Program-made: the position numbers and the translations under genes | Origin: Glutamicibacter sp002979865 | GTDB lineage: Bacteria; Actinomycetota; Actinomycetes; Actinomycetales; Micrococcaceae | DNA length: 64,000 nucleotides | Direction: 5' to 3' | NCBI RefSeq assembly: GCF_050030965.1 | Contig: NZ_CP188297.1 | Coordinates: forward strand, 2,046,001 to 2,110,000 | In this document: positions 44,350-51,981 of the stretch, in pieces | Numbering within the stretch: position 1 is the stretch's first letter | How the letters are laid out: every line of letters starts with the position of its first letter | Notes under the pieces: model-generated | The model's input: the letters and a program-made list of their open reading frames with translations, nothing else | Databases searched by the model: none | Told to the model about the DNA's origin: nothing

Positions 44350-44378
44350 TAAACCGCCAATTGAAACTAACAGTCACA
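44350..44378. repeat. Right-type transposon end B
   Basis: Read on the minus strand it begins TGTGACTGTTAGTTTC and ends TTGGCGGTTTA; it matches the left end at 22 of 27 positions. Confidence 0.75.
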
Positions 44379-44387
44379 CACCGGGGG
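44379..44387. repeat. 9-bp direct repeat CACCGGGGG at the right transposon border
   Basis: Identical to 32296-32304 and exactly adjacent to end B. Confidence 0.6.
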
Positions 44388-44402
44388 AGTGGTATCCGTT
44401 GA

Positions 44403-44434
44403 GACGTCTTGCAACTCTTGGGTTACAAGACGTC
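44403..44434. repeat. Palindrome outside end B, res-subsite-like
   Basis: GACGTCTTGCAAC and GTTACAAGACGTC pair at 12 of 13 positions around a 6-nt centre. It lies about 22 bp outside end B and shares its left arm with the palindrome outside end A. Confidence 0.8.
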
Positions 44435-44607
44435 AGGAGTATTGCACTTGGGGATCCTTCGCTCAGATATTCGATCGAACGGAGGCATACGGACATCCGA
44501 GTCTCAGCACTGATGTGGTGAACGTTTCAGATTTGCCTGCGCATAATGGACCGGCTAGTGCGGCTGTGGTGGCCAGGCATCCGGCTGGTCACCACAGTCG
44601 CTTGCGG

Positions 44608-45861
44608 TCAGTTGCCGAGTTTGCTCTTCAGCGCGGTGATAGCGGCCATCGCCGCGGTCCACAGGGTGGGTTCGGGCACGGGGACGAACCGCGGCGAGTG
44701 GTTGACCGGCATGGTTCCGGAGTCCACCGTGTTTTGGTCGAAGCCCCCGAAGAACCAGAACACCGAGGAGATCCCCAACGAGCCTGGCAGAATGCCGAAG
44801 TCCTCCGAGCCCATCTTTGGCTCGGCCTCCTTGACGTTATCGGTGCCCAGCGCGCTCCGCAGAGCCACGGTAAGTTCCGCCGTTGCGTGCGGGTCATTAT
44901 AGTTGTGCGGGACACGGGAAAGTTCCTCGATAGTCGGTTCCGGTGCACCTGATGCCGCGGCCTCGGCGGAGATGATGCGGCGGATCGCGGCAAGACCCCT
45001 TTCGCGGGTGTCCTTGTCCATGGTGCGCACGTTGAGGGTGAACTCTGCGGTGGCCGGGATAATGTTCTCCTTCAGCCCGGCATGGAAGGTGCCCACGGTC
45101 ACGACAGCGGCCCGACGTGGGTCGATCTCGCGGGCAACGATGGACTGCAGGCGGGTTACGATGTGCGCGCCCAGCACGATCGGGTCGATGGAGTCCTGCG
45201 GCTGAGAGCCGTGAGACTGTTCCCCGAACAGGGTCACCTTCCAAGAGTCAGCGAACGCCATAGCCGGTCCGCCAACCACTTCGACCGTCCCGGCGAGCCC
45301 GGGCATCAGGTGCTGGCCGTAGATGATTTCCGGGTGAGGGGCCTGGTCCCAGAGTCCATCATCTACCATGGCTTGCGCCCCGGCGCCAGTCTCCTCGCCG
45401 GGCTGGAAAATCAGCACGAGGGTCCCAGACCAGTTATCACGGTCGGCAACCAGCACCTCCGTTGCAGTCATGAGCGCGGCAACGTGGGTGTCGTGTCCGC
45501 AGCCGTGCATGACGGGTACCTCGGTGCCGTCAGGCAGCGTGCCGCGGGCGGTGGAGCGGTAGTCGACCTCGGAATCCTCCTGGATCGGCAGGCCGTCCGT
45601 GTCCGCACGGAATCCGACGACGGGCCCCTCCCCGTTTCGCAGTATGCCCACCACACCGGTGCCGCCGCAGCGGAAATTATCGATGCCGAGGGTGTTCAAG
45701 CGGGCCTCGATGAACTCCGCGGTGCGATGTTCCTGCATGGATAGCTCGGGGTGCGCGTGCAGGTGGTAGTAGAACGCGAGCATGCGTTCTCGCACTTCTG
45801 CGGACAGCTCCGGGTAGCGGTCGGAGGTGGCGATGGTATTGGTAATGGTTTCGTTTTGCAC
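44608..45861 (-). CDS. M20-family amidohydrolase (N-acyl amino acid / peptide-type)
   Basis: A 417-residue zinc metallo-amidohydrolase of the M20D type (hippurate hydrolase/IAA-amino acid hydrolase-like). Motifs: 'HLHAHPELSMQEHRTAEFIE', 'GFRADTDGLPIQED', 'VMHGCGHDTHVAALM' (metal ligands), 'IFQPGEETGAGAQAM' (catalytic Glu) and 'MGSEDFGILP'. The start was placed at GTG 45861 with AAAGGTC upstream. It follows an MFS transporter on the same strand (261 bp), which may import its N-acylated substrate. Confidence 0.9.
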   Translation of the reverse strand: MQNETITNTIATSDRYPELSAEVRERMLAFYYHLHAHPELSMQEHRTAEFIEARLNTLGIDNFRCGGTGVVGILRNGEGPVVGFRADTDGLPIQEDSEVDYRSTARGTLPDGTEVPVMHGCGHDTHVAALMTATEVLVADRDNWSGTLVLIFQPGEETGAGAQAMVDDGLWDQAPHPEIIYGQHLMPGLAGTVEVVGGPAMAFADSWKVTLFGEQSHGSQPQDSIDPIVLGAHIVTRLQSIVAREIDPRRAAVVTVGTFHAGLKENIIPATAEFTLNVRTMDKDTRERGLAAIRRIISAEAAASGAPEPTIEELSRVPHNYNDPHATAELTVALRSALGTDNVKEAEPKMGSEDFGILPGSLGISSVFWFFGGFDQNTVDSGTMPVNHSPRFVPVPEPTLWTAAMAAITALKSKLGN

Positions 45862-46122
45862 GGTGACCTTTCGGCATTGAGGGCGTGCCCGGAATCGGGC
45901 CGGTCGGCGGTTCTGTGTGGCTATGGGTGGTGGACTGGCCAAGTAATCAGCAAAACCTTGGGGTTCCGTCTATCTCAGTGGCTCGTGAGGAAATTAAGCT
46001 AGACCGCTGCGCGGAGGTGGCGCATCATACTGCCCGGTTGAAACACACAAGTTGAGGTACTCCGACCGAGACGTAGACCGACTCGAATGGAGAACTGCAA
46101 GAGATTGGAGCGTGCGTCTGAA

Positions 46123-47442
46123 TCATTGATTCATGTCTTTGCCCTTTGTCTCAGGAAGGGATCGGACGACAGCCGCACTAGTGAATAGAAGCGCCACGGC
46201 GTAGAGATTGAACATCCAGGGCTGCCCCACGGCTTCGCTGAACAGCGTTTGTAGATACGGGGCAGTGCCACCAAAGACTGCAACGCACAAGGCATAGGGC
46301 ACGGCGACTCCAACAGTGCGGATGTGAGGGGGGAACATCTCTGCATACACTGCCGGGGTGATGGAAGTGATAGCGGCCACGAAGATAAGCATCACCGACA
46401 TTGATACTCCAAGTTGCCATGCCGCGTCCCGAATAAACCACGTCATGGGGAAGTGCAGAGCCGCTGCTCCCAGGAGGCCGATCAACATCACCGGCTTTCG
46501 TCCAATCCGGTCGCTCAATCTTCCCCACAGGGGGAGGGCAGCGATGAAAACAATGTTCGCCAGTGTCGCAGCCAAGAGGGCCGGTCCAGAAGCGATATTG
46601 AGACTGGTAATGGCGTGTGCGGGAGCATTAACAGACCACACGTAGAAGATGATGGTTGCACCCACAGTCATGCCGACAACCTGGAAAGCTTGCTTGCGGT
46701 GTTCGACAATCGAGGTCCAGAGCGATGGTTTAGCGACGGCGTCAACATGCTTGTTGCGAATGCCTTCGAAAGCTTCGGTTTCGGACATGCGCGCTCGCAT
46801 GAAGAGGCCGTAGAGGCCGAATACTGCGCCGATGAAGAATGGAATGCGCCAGCCGAAGGTGGCCATTTGATCTACGGTAAGAAGCCCCGTGAGAAGGGAC
46901 CCCAAGAGCGTTCCGAAGATGACTCCGACCGTGGCAGCGATGTAGATAATGGATGACCATAGGCCGCGACGTTCACGCGGGGCAACTTCGGCCAGATAGG
47001 TCTGGGCAGAGGGAAGTTCCCCACCGTGTGCGAGGCCTTGGAGGAGCCGGGCGACCAGAAGCAGAATTGGGGCGAGAACGCCGACCGCCGCGTAGGTCGG
47101 TGTGAGACTGATTGCCAGGCTGCCTAAGGCAGCGAGTCCGACTGCGATTGTCATGGAAGGCTTGCGTCCGATCCTGTCGCTAACCCATCCGAAGATGAGG
47201 CCGCCAAATGGACGGGCGACGAATCCCACGGCAAAGATGGCGAGGGTCGCAAGAATGGCCGAGGTCGGATCGTTGGGGTTGAAGATCTGTGTGGCGAAGA
47301 ACGGGGCGAAAATCGCGTAAACGGCCCAATCATAGTATTCAACGCATAGGCCAACGCCGGTGGTGAGGGCCGAACGGCGTGGGGATTGGGATGGCGGTTG
47401 CGGTCGTCCTGTGCGGATGTTGGAGGAGGCCTTCATAGTCAT
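46123..47442 (-). CDS. MFS transporter, metabolite:H+ symporter (MHS) type
   Basis: A 439-residue 12-TM major facilitator. 'GLCVEYYDWAVYAIFAPFFA' in TM1 and the loop motif 'GWVSDRIGRKPSMTIAVGL' with its repeat 'WGRLSDRIGRKPVMLIGLLG' place it in the MHS group (ShiA/ProP/KgtP), which imports carboxylates or betaines. The substrate is unknown. Upstream lie remnants of malY and osmC, so it occupies the position that the amino-acid permease has in the intact locus at 4.8-9 kb. Probably cotranscribed with the M20 amidohydrolase. Confidence 0.9.
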   Translation of the reverse strand: MTMKASSNIRTGRPQPPSQSPRRSALTTGVGLCVEYYDWAVYAIFAPFFATQIFNPNDPTSAILATLAIFAVGFVARPFGGLIFGWVSDRIGRKPSMTIAVGLAALGSLAISLTPTYAAVGVLAPILLLVARLLQGLAHGGELPSAQTYLAEVAPRERRGLWSSIIYIAATVGVIFGTLLGSLLTGLLTVDQMATFGWRIPFFIGAVFGLYGLFMRARMSETEAFEGIRNKHVDAVAKPSLWTSIVEHRKQAFQVVGMTVGATIIFYVWSVNAPAHAITSLNIASGPALLAATLANIVFIAALPLWGRLSDRIGRKPVMLIGLLGAAALHFPMTWFIRDAAWQLGVSMSVMLIFVAAITSITPAVYAEMFPPHIRTVGVAVPYALCVAVFGGTAPYLQTLFSEAVGQPWMFNLYAVALLFTSAAVVRSLPETKGKDMNQ

Positions 47443-47630
47443 ATCTAGCTCCAGGGTGGTTCGTAGGGAAGAGAGAATAATTGTCGGGGATCAGATCGGT
47501 CAGTAGTTGCTGGACGATGTTGATCGAGTCCACGGGAACCCGATCGTTGACGTCGTAAAAGGGATCGGAAGCCGAATTTCGCTGAAATTTTCAGCGGATT
47601 ACACTTCACTCGTTGCTGCCGATTGCCCCT

Positions 47631-47745
47631 CTAGGTACGGGAGTGCAGGGCCTGCTGGGTCATACGCAGCATCTCATCTGTAAGGATCGATTGGGAGATC
47701 GCGAAGTTCAGTCTCGCGTGTACAGCGCCACTGTCTCAGTCCAGG
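47631..47745 (-). pseudogene. C-terminal fragment of a MalY/PatB-type lyase
   Basis: The minus strand reads 'SGAVHARLNFAISQSILTDE' and 'MLRMTQQALHS' to a stop at 47631, matching the end of the intact lyase (GHARLNFATSKSILKDG) at 6474-7733. A stop codon lies just upstream. Only the last ~35 codons survive. Confidence 0.75.
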
Positions 47746-48150
47746 AAGTCGGTAGTCAGGATGGCAGACACAATGTGCGTGAGTTTTCTGCGGTGAGTTT
47801 GCTCATGTGTGCCCCAAATTCTTGGCCAGCGCGTAAATACGCCTCTGGTTCCCTTGTGTGGATTGATTTGGGGCGAATGACCCCAACTGGCACCCAAAGT
47901 GATTTTAGTCACTGTTGAATAAATGGAACACTACACAAAAACGGAACAACATTCCACAATTTTTAAATAAATAGGCACATTTCGTCCTAATGCTTGCGTT
48001 TGAAGCGTAAAGGGTTCTTATAATGGAGCAGTGTTCCGACTGATGGCCAATATGTATTGGCTTCCGAGAATTTTCATATTTCTGATATGTATCCGAGGGC
48101 TGATGATTGCCAGTTGATGCATGCGGATCAAAATCAATAAGGGAGCCAGT
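47746..48150. promoter_or_regulatory. Duplicated control region upstream of the osmC pseudogene
   Basis: Stretches such as TTCTTGGCCAGC…CGTAAA (47820) and GAATAAATGGAA…ACTACAC (47917) are similar to 8101-8120 and 8199-8217 in the intact malY-osmC spacer, again with GGAAC half-sites. No intact gene in this interval. Confidence 0.6.
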
Positions 48151-48531
48151 ATGTGCCTCGTAGAAACCCAGTTAGATATCGTCAACAGGGTCGAAGCCGA
48201 TGTCCCGCGAAAGACTTTCGAAGCGGTGACAGGCGACCGAAATCTTGGAAAGTTCACGTTTAAAGCTCATGGCACTTGCGCTGATGGTGTAAGTCTCGCA
48301 TCTGAGACCGGAACCACCGCGCAGGGCGGTGTTCGTGATGAATCACGAGTCAATAAATTTTCGTTGAAGGGCGACGAGTCAGCGGCTCTCGTGGGCGTGG
48401 ATATTGCAGCTTCCCTGTCGAGTACGCCCTGCAGGGACTTGCCGCCTGCTGCGTTGCAACCGTTGCCATCAAGGCTGCAGATGCTGGAATCACCCTTCGT
48501 ACATCATCTAAATCTGCGATTCAACCGCTAA
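48151..48531 (+). pseudogene. OsmC-family gene, frameshifted second copy
   Basis: The first ~90 codons match the intact osmC at 8444-9016 closely ('DRNLGKFTFKAHGTCADGVS', 'GVRDESRVNKFSLKGDESAA'). Then frames change: near 48410 the expected 'SEYVLQALAACYTA' region is broken, and 'AADAGITLRTSS' appears in another frame. The 3' half is missing. Confidence 0.8.
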
Positions 48532-48552
48532 ATTATGCTACCAAGCTCATGT

Positions 48553-48839
48553 CTAAGCGGCGTTGGGATTGCTTCCGAGCAATCGTATGAGCGAGGTTTT
48601 TCGTGGAGTTCCGAACGGTTTGTCCGGCCCGGGGTGCATTTCTGCGAATAGTTCGAAGAGCCGCCTACGCGCGTTCTCCTCCACCGCAGCGCCTCTGCGA
48701 CGTCGTGCACCTCAACTAGTACAAAAACGTCTAAATTCCATCCGTATCCAGGACGGAGTTGTTCCCAGAAATTGACTCGATAGCAGGGTGAATCCTCTGA
48801 CTCGTGTGGTTCGGCCTGGACTGTTTCCATGGTGTTCAT
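48553..48839 (-). pseudogene. Small hypothetical gene with a one-base deletion
   Basis: The minus strand starts MNTMETVQAEP at 48839 and reads 'YRVNFWEQLRPGYGWNLDVF' and 'VLVEVHDVAEAL'. It then continues, one frame over, as 'VEENARRRLFELFAEMHPG' and 'TPRKTSLIRLLGSNPNAA' to a stop at 48553. The two parts join into a plausible 95-residue protein. Family not named; a sequencing error could also explain the break. Confidence 0.65.
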
Positions 48840-48980
48840 GGCCCCAATATACAAACGTGCATTGGGGCACTCCGGTGAAGCTTTGACGTCTGCGCGGCAT
48901 TCAACCGTCGGAGCTGATAGATGGCGTCCAAGTTATTTTCCTCAGGGCAGGATGTCTGTGGTGCTAAACAATGCCGTGAT

Positions 48981-49008
48981 TTAACCACCAAATAAAGGTC
49001 GCTGTCAT
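48981..49008. repeat. Right-type transposon end C (diverged)
   Basis: Read on the minus strand: ATGACAGCGACCTTTATTTGG then TGGTTAA and ATCACGGCATTGTTTA; the inner part is nearly the same as the inner part of end A (ACCACGGCATTGTTT). Sequence outside (TGGATTCGGGTAATCCC) also resembles the outside of end A. There is no transposase gene beside it. Confidence 0.55.
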
Positions 49009-49143
49009 GGATTCGGGTAATCCCGTAATGAGTGTGTCGAAGGCATACGTTATGAGTCCCCTTGCACCAGAGCTGCACCACCAGGGTTGGAATATTTTTA
49101 CACGATGTAGAAATGTAGCACCCGGTCTGGAATACTTGGAACC

Positions 49144-49767
49144 GTGCGCAAATCTTCCCGCTCAACACGTGCTCTCAGAGGCACCGCCGCCGCGCTCTTC
49201 GCGACGTTCGTTTCTCTGACCTCACACGTGCTCGCGGGAGGAGCTGTACCGGAAGTCCTGAATGTCGCATTACCTTTATCGCTTTCGGTCCTCGTATGCA
49301 TGTTGCTTAGCGGCAAAAGGTTCACGCTCAAGCGACTTGCTGGCATGGTGGGGTTCAGTCAGGTGATCTTCCATCTTCTGTTCTCGATGGGCGCCGAGGA
49401 CTCCTCGATATCGACCGCTGAGCAGGCCCTGCATGCGCATCATGGAATGTCCATGACCGTCGATGTAGCCACTTCAACTGACGTTGCCGCCATGAGCCAT
49501 GGCGATAACACTATGCTCTTGGCCCATCTTATGGCGGGCCTAGCTACAGTTCTCGTCCTGCACCGCAGTGAGCAACTATTCATTGTGGCCTCTGACATCG
49601 TTGATTTGTTCACCTGGAAACTGCTGTGGCGGATTATTAAATTCGTCTATCAGCCGGTTCTGCCACAGTCAGTTCCTACCGAGCTACGCGAAATCCCTGC
49701 ATACACAGTGGCCGTATATGCCACCTCTATTGTTCGCAGAGGACCACCGGCACTAACAACGGTGTAA
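49144..49767 (+). CDS. Integral membrane protein of a copper-handling cluster
   Basis: A 207-residue protein with about four hydrophobic segments ('GTAAALFATFVSLTSHVLAG', 'VLNVALPLSLSVLVCMLLSG', 'LAHLMAGLATVLVLH'). A loop between segments is rich in His and Met (LHAHHGMSMTVDV … MSHGDNTM), suggesting Cu binding. Predicted start GTG 49144. It is upstream of, and on the same strand as, the PCuAC lipoprotein, DyP peroxidase and PepSY genes. I do not know a named family; a role in copper uptake or sensing is inferred from context. Confidence 0.7.
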   Translation: MRKSSRSTRALRGTAAALFATFVSLTSHVLAGGAVPEVLNVALPLSLSVLVCMLLSGKRFTLKRLAGMVGFSQVIFHLLFSMGAEDSSISTAEQALHAHHGMSMTVDVATSTDVAAMSHGDNTMLLAHLMAGLATVLVLHRSEQLFIVASDIVDLFTWKLLWRIIKFVYQPVLPQSVPTELREIPAYTVAVYATSIVRRGPPALTTV

Positions 49768-50161
49768 GGTCACCCTTGCATACGACACACGGTCTGAGAC
49801 CCGTTCCGCTCCCCCTTTCTAGTGAACCGGCGGGTTGTTTTTCATGACCGTCAATGGATGATTTGCTGATTCTTCTCCTCTAGCGCAGCCTCGATAGGTA
49901 CTTGGTCGCAACGATTCTCGCTCTAGCCACCAGCGATATGAGCTGGTATTTCTAGAGACTCCCGGATCAGCCGATGGTCGTATGCCGAAGGCTCTTACAT
50001 CGCACTTTTACACGGCCTTTTGATCAAGGCCACTCTTGTACTTTGCTGTGCCCAGCGCCAGATGCCTTAACAACCTGTGGGCATCTCCCTGGTTTGCAAC
50101 TGCGCAGCACCACTGCTTTGAAGCATCAACTGGCGCTTCCCTCATTTTCTTAGGAACAACC
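49768..50161. other. Spacer within the copper cluster
   Basis: No gene recognised. A stretch near 49955-49981 (CCCGGATCAGCCGATGGTCGT) is nearly repeated at 13572-13596. The PCuAC promoter is expected near the right end. Confidence 0.4.
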
Positions 50162-50734
50162 GTGAAAACCTCTTTTGCCCTGCGCACCATTGCCCTGTCC
50201 TCTGCCGTATTGATCGCCTTGGCAGGTTGTGCTGCCAATCCCGCTGAAAACAGCAGCTCCACCCCGGCCGGTGCCTCCATCACAATGACCGATCCGTGGG
50301 TGAAAGCTGCCAACGAAGGAATGTCCGCAGGATTCGGCACCATCAAAAACACAGGAGAACAAGATGTTACTGTCACCTCGGTGACCAGTCCCGCCTCCAC
50401 TGATCTGGAACTACACGAAACATTGGCTAACGAATCCGGAGCCATGGTGATGCGTGAAAAGACTGGTGGTTTCACCATCCCCGCCCACAGCGAATTACAC
50501 CTGGAGCCAGGAGGGAATCACATCATGCTCATGGATCTGACCGAACCACTGCAACCAGGCAGTGAGGTGCGTATGACCCTGAAATTCTCTGATGAGACCA
50601 CCTTTGATATCACCGCGCCGGTGAAGGACTTCGCAGGAGCAAATGAAAACTATGAAGGCTCCGAGCACGAGGGCATGGAGCATAACGAGATGAAGATGGA
50701 TGACTCGGCTTCGGAAAGCGCTCACGATCACTAA
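50162..50734 (+). CDS. PCu(A)C-type periplasmic/surface copper chaperone lipoprotein
   Basis: A 190-residue lipoprotein: signal peptide with lipobox 'LIALAGCAANPAE', then a PCuAC domain with the Cu(I) ligands in order: 'DPWVKAANEGMSAGFGTIKN', 'DLELHETLANESGAMVMREK' and 'LEPGGNHIMLMDLTEPL' (H-x10+-M … H-x-M pattern). The C-terminal tail is His/Met-rich (EHEGMEHNEMKMDD). The domain delivers Cu to extracytoplasmic targets such as cytochrome oxidase. The GTG start at 50162 gives the proper signal peptide. Its stop overlaps the DyP start (TAATG). Confidence 0.92.
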   Translation: MKTSFALRTIALSSAVLIALAGCAANPAENSSSTPAGASITMTDPWVKAANEGMSAGFGTIKNTGEQDVTVTSVTSPASTDLELHETLANESGAMVMREKTGGFTIPAHSELHLEPGGNHIMLMDLTEPLQPGSEVRMTLKFSDETTFDITAPVKDFAGANENYEGSEHEGMEHNEMKMDDSASESAHDH

Positions 50735-51936
50735 TGCCCTATGCAAAGACATCCACTACGACACGCCCTAGCCGGCGAGGGGTACTGTTCGGCGGGGCCG
50801 CCGCGGGCCTGGGGGCGATTGCTGCTCTCGGGGTCGATTCGCTGACCAGCACTGCTGCGCCGGCTGGTGCTTCGGAGCCATTGCACGGCTACAGCATGAT
50901 TCCCTTCTACGGTGCCCATCAGGCAGGGATCACCACCGAGCCTCAGACCCATGCAACCTACATCGCATTGAACTTGCGAGATGCTCTTGACCGTGAATCC
51001 TTAGGCCGTCTGTTGCGCTTGCTCAGCGACGATGCGGCAAGGCTGACTCAAGGTCAGCCGGCCCTAGCGGACACTGAGCCTGAACTGGGCGTGGTTCCCG
51101 CACGCTTGACCGTGACCTTTGGATTCGGGCCGAAGCTCGTGGAACTTGCTGGGTCTTCGGGCGCAGAGATCCAGCCACTACCGAAGTTCACCATCGATCA
51201 GCTTGAGGAGCATTGGAACGGCGGAGACCTGGTGCTGCATATCGCTTCCGATGATCCTCTGACCGTTGCTCATGCTCAGCGGATGCTGCTCAAGGATGCT
51301 CGCCGGTTTGCCTCGGTGAAATGGGTGCAAACCGGGTTCCGCCGCTCCCGGGGATCCGAAGCCAGTGGCACCACAATGCGCAATCTGTTCGGGCAAGTCG
51401 ATGGAACCGTCAACCCTCAACCCGGGACTGAGGATTTCAATGCTCTGGTGTGGAGCGCGGATGGGAGTACCACCATGGTGATTCGACGTATCCGCATGGA
51501 CGTTGATACATGGGATGAGCTGGACCGTTCCGGCCGGGAGTTCAGTATCGGGCGTACCTTGGCTAACGGGGCGCCAACCACTGGAACCGCAGAACATGAT
51601 GAGCCAGATTTCGCGGCGACGAATGAGTTGGGACTGACCGTTATCGCCGCTCATTCGCATATTCGACGAGCCCGCTCGGAGAACACCGATGAAAGGATTT
51701 TCCGGCGCGGATACAACTACGACGACTTACCGGGCGGGAACGAAATCTCCAATTCCGGGCTGATCTTCGTGTCCTACCAAAAGAGCGTGGCTAAGCAATT
51801 TACCCCGATGCAACAACGCTTAGCGGACCTTGACGCGCTGAACCAATGGACCACGCCCATTGGATCTGCTGTCTTCCTGGTCCCGCCGGGATGCGCTGAG
51901 GGAGGCTTCATCGGTGAAACACTTTTCTCGTCCTAG
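50734..51936 (+). CDS. Dye-decolorizing peroxidase (DyP), Tat-exported
   Basis: A 400-residue heme peroxidase. A twin-arginine signal is present (PSRRGVLFGGAAAGLG). The DyP catalytic motif GxxDG is in 'NLFGQVDGTVNPQPG', and the proximal His is in the C-terminal half ('LTVIAAHSHIRRARSEN'). It is of the EfeB/DyP type that uses H2O2 to oxidise substrates outside the membrane. Translationally coupled to the PCuAC gene and followed by PepSY, a gene order seen in actinobacterial copper clusters. Confidence 0.93.
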   Translation: MPYAKTSTTTRPSRRGVLFGGAAAGLGAIAALGVDSLTSTAAPAGASEPLHGYSMIPFYGAHQAGITTEPQTHATYIALNLRDALDRESLGRLLRLLSDDAARLTQGQPALADTEPELGVVPARLTVTFGFGPKLVELAGSSGAEIQPLPKFTIDQLEEHWNGGDLVLHIASDDPLTVAHAQRMLLKDARRFASVKWVQTGFRRSRGSEASGTTMRNLFGQVDGTVNPQPGTEDFNALVWSADGSTTMVIRRIRMDVDTWDELDRSGREFSIGRTLANGAPTTGTAEHDEPDFAATNELGLTVIAAHSHIRRARSENTDERIFRRGYNYDDLPGGNEISNSGLIFVSYQKSVAKQFTPMQQRLADLDALNQWTTPIGSAVFLVPPGCAEGGFIGETLFSS

Positions 51937-51981
51937 CTACCGCCACCTGCATTCTTCATGCTCTTCCCCCAAGGATCATTC

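Larger units (their letters stand above)
32305..44378 (-). mobile_element. Tn402/Tn552-like transposon with Hg/As/Cd resistance and protease-toxin cargo (12.1 kb)
   Basis: The left end TGTGATTGTTAACTTCG (32305) and the inverted right end at 44378 agree at 22 of 27 positions, with 9-bp direct repeats outside. Internal GGCGGTT repeats follow each end, as for transposase-binding sites in this family. The transposition genes (tniB, tniA, resolvase) sit at the left end. Cargo: merA, merR, a BASS/ACR3-type transporter, a three-gene secreted protease/toxin operon and cmtR-ctpG. A second right-type end at 38706 (20 of 27 matching) suggests that a 6.4-kb Hg/As transposon was extended by a second, related one. 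Confidence 0.7.
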
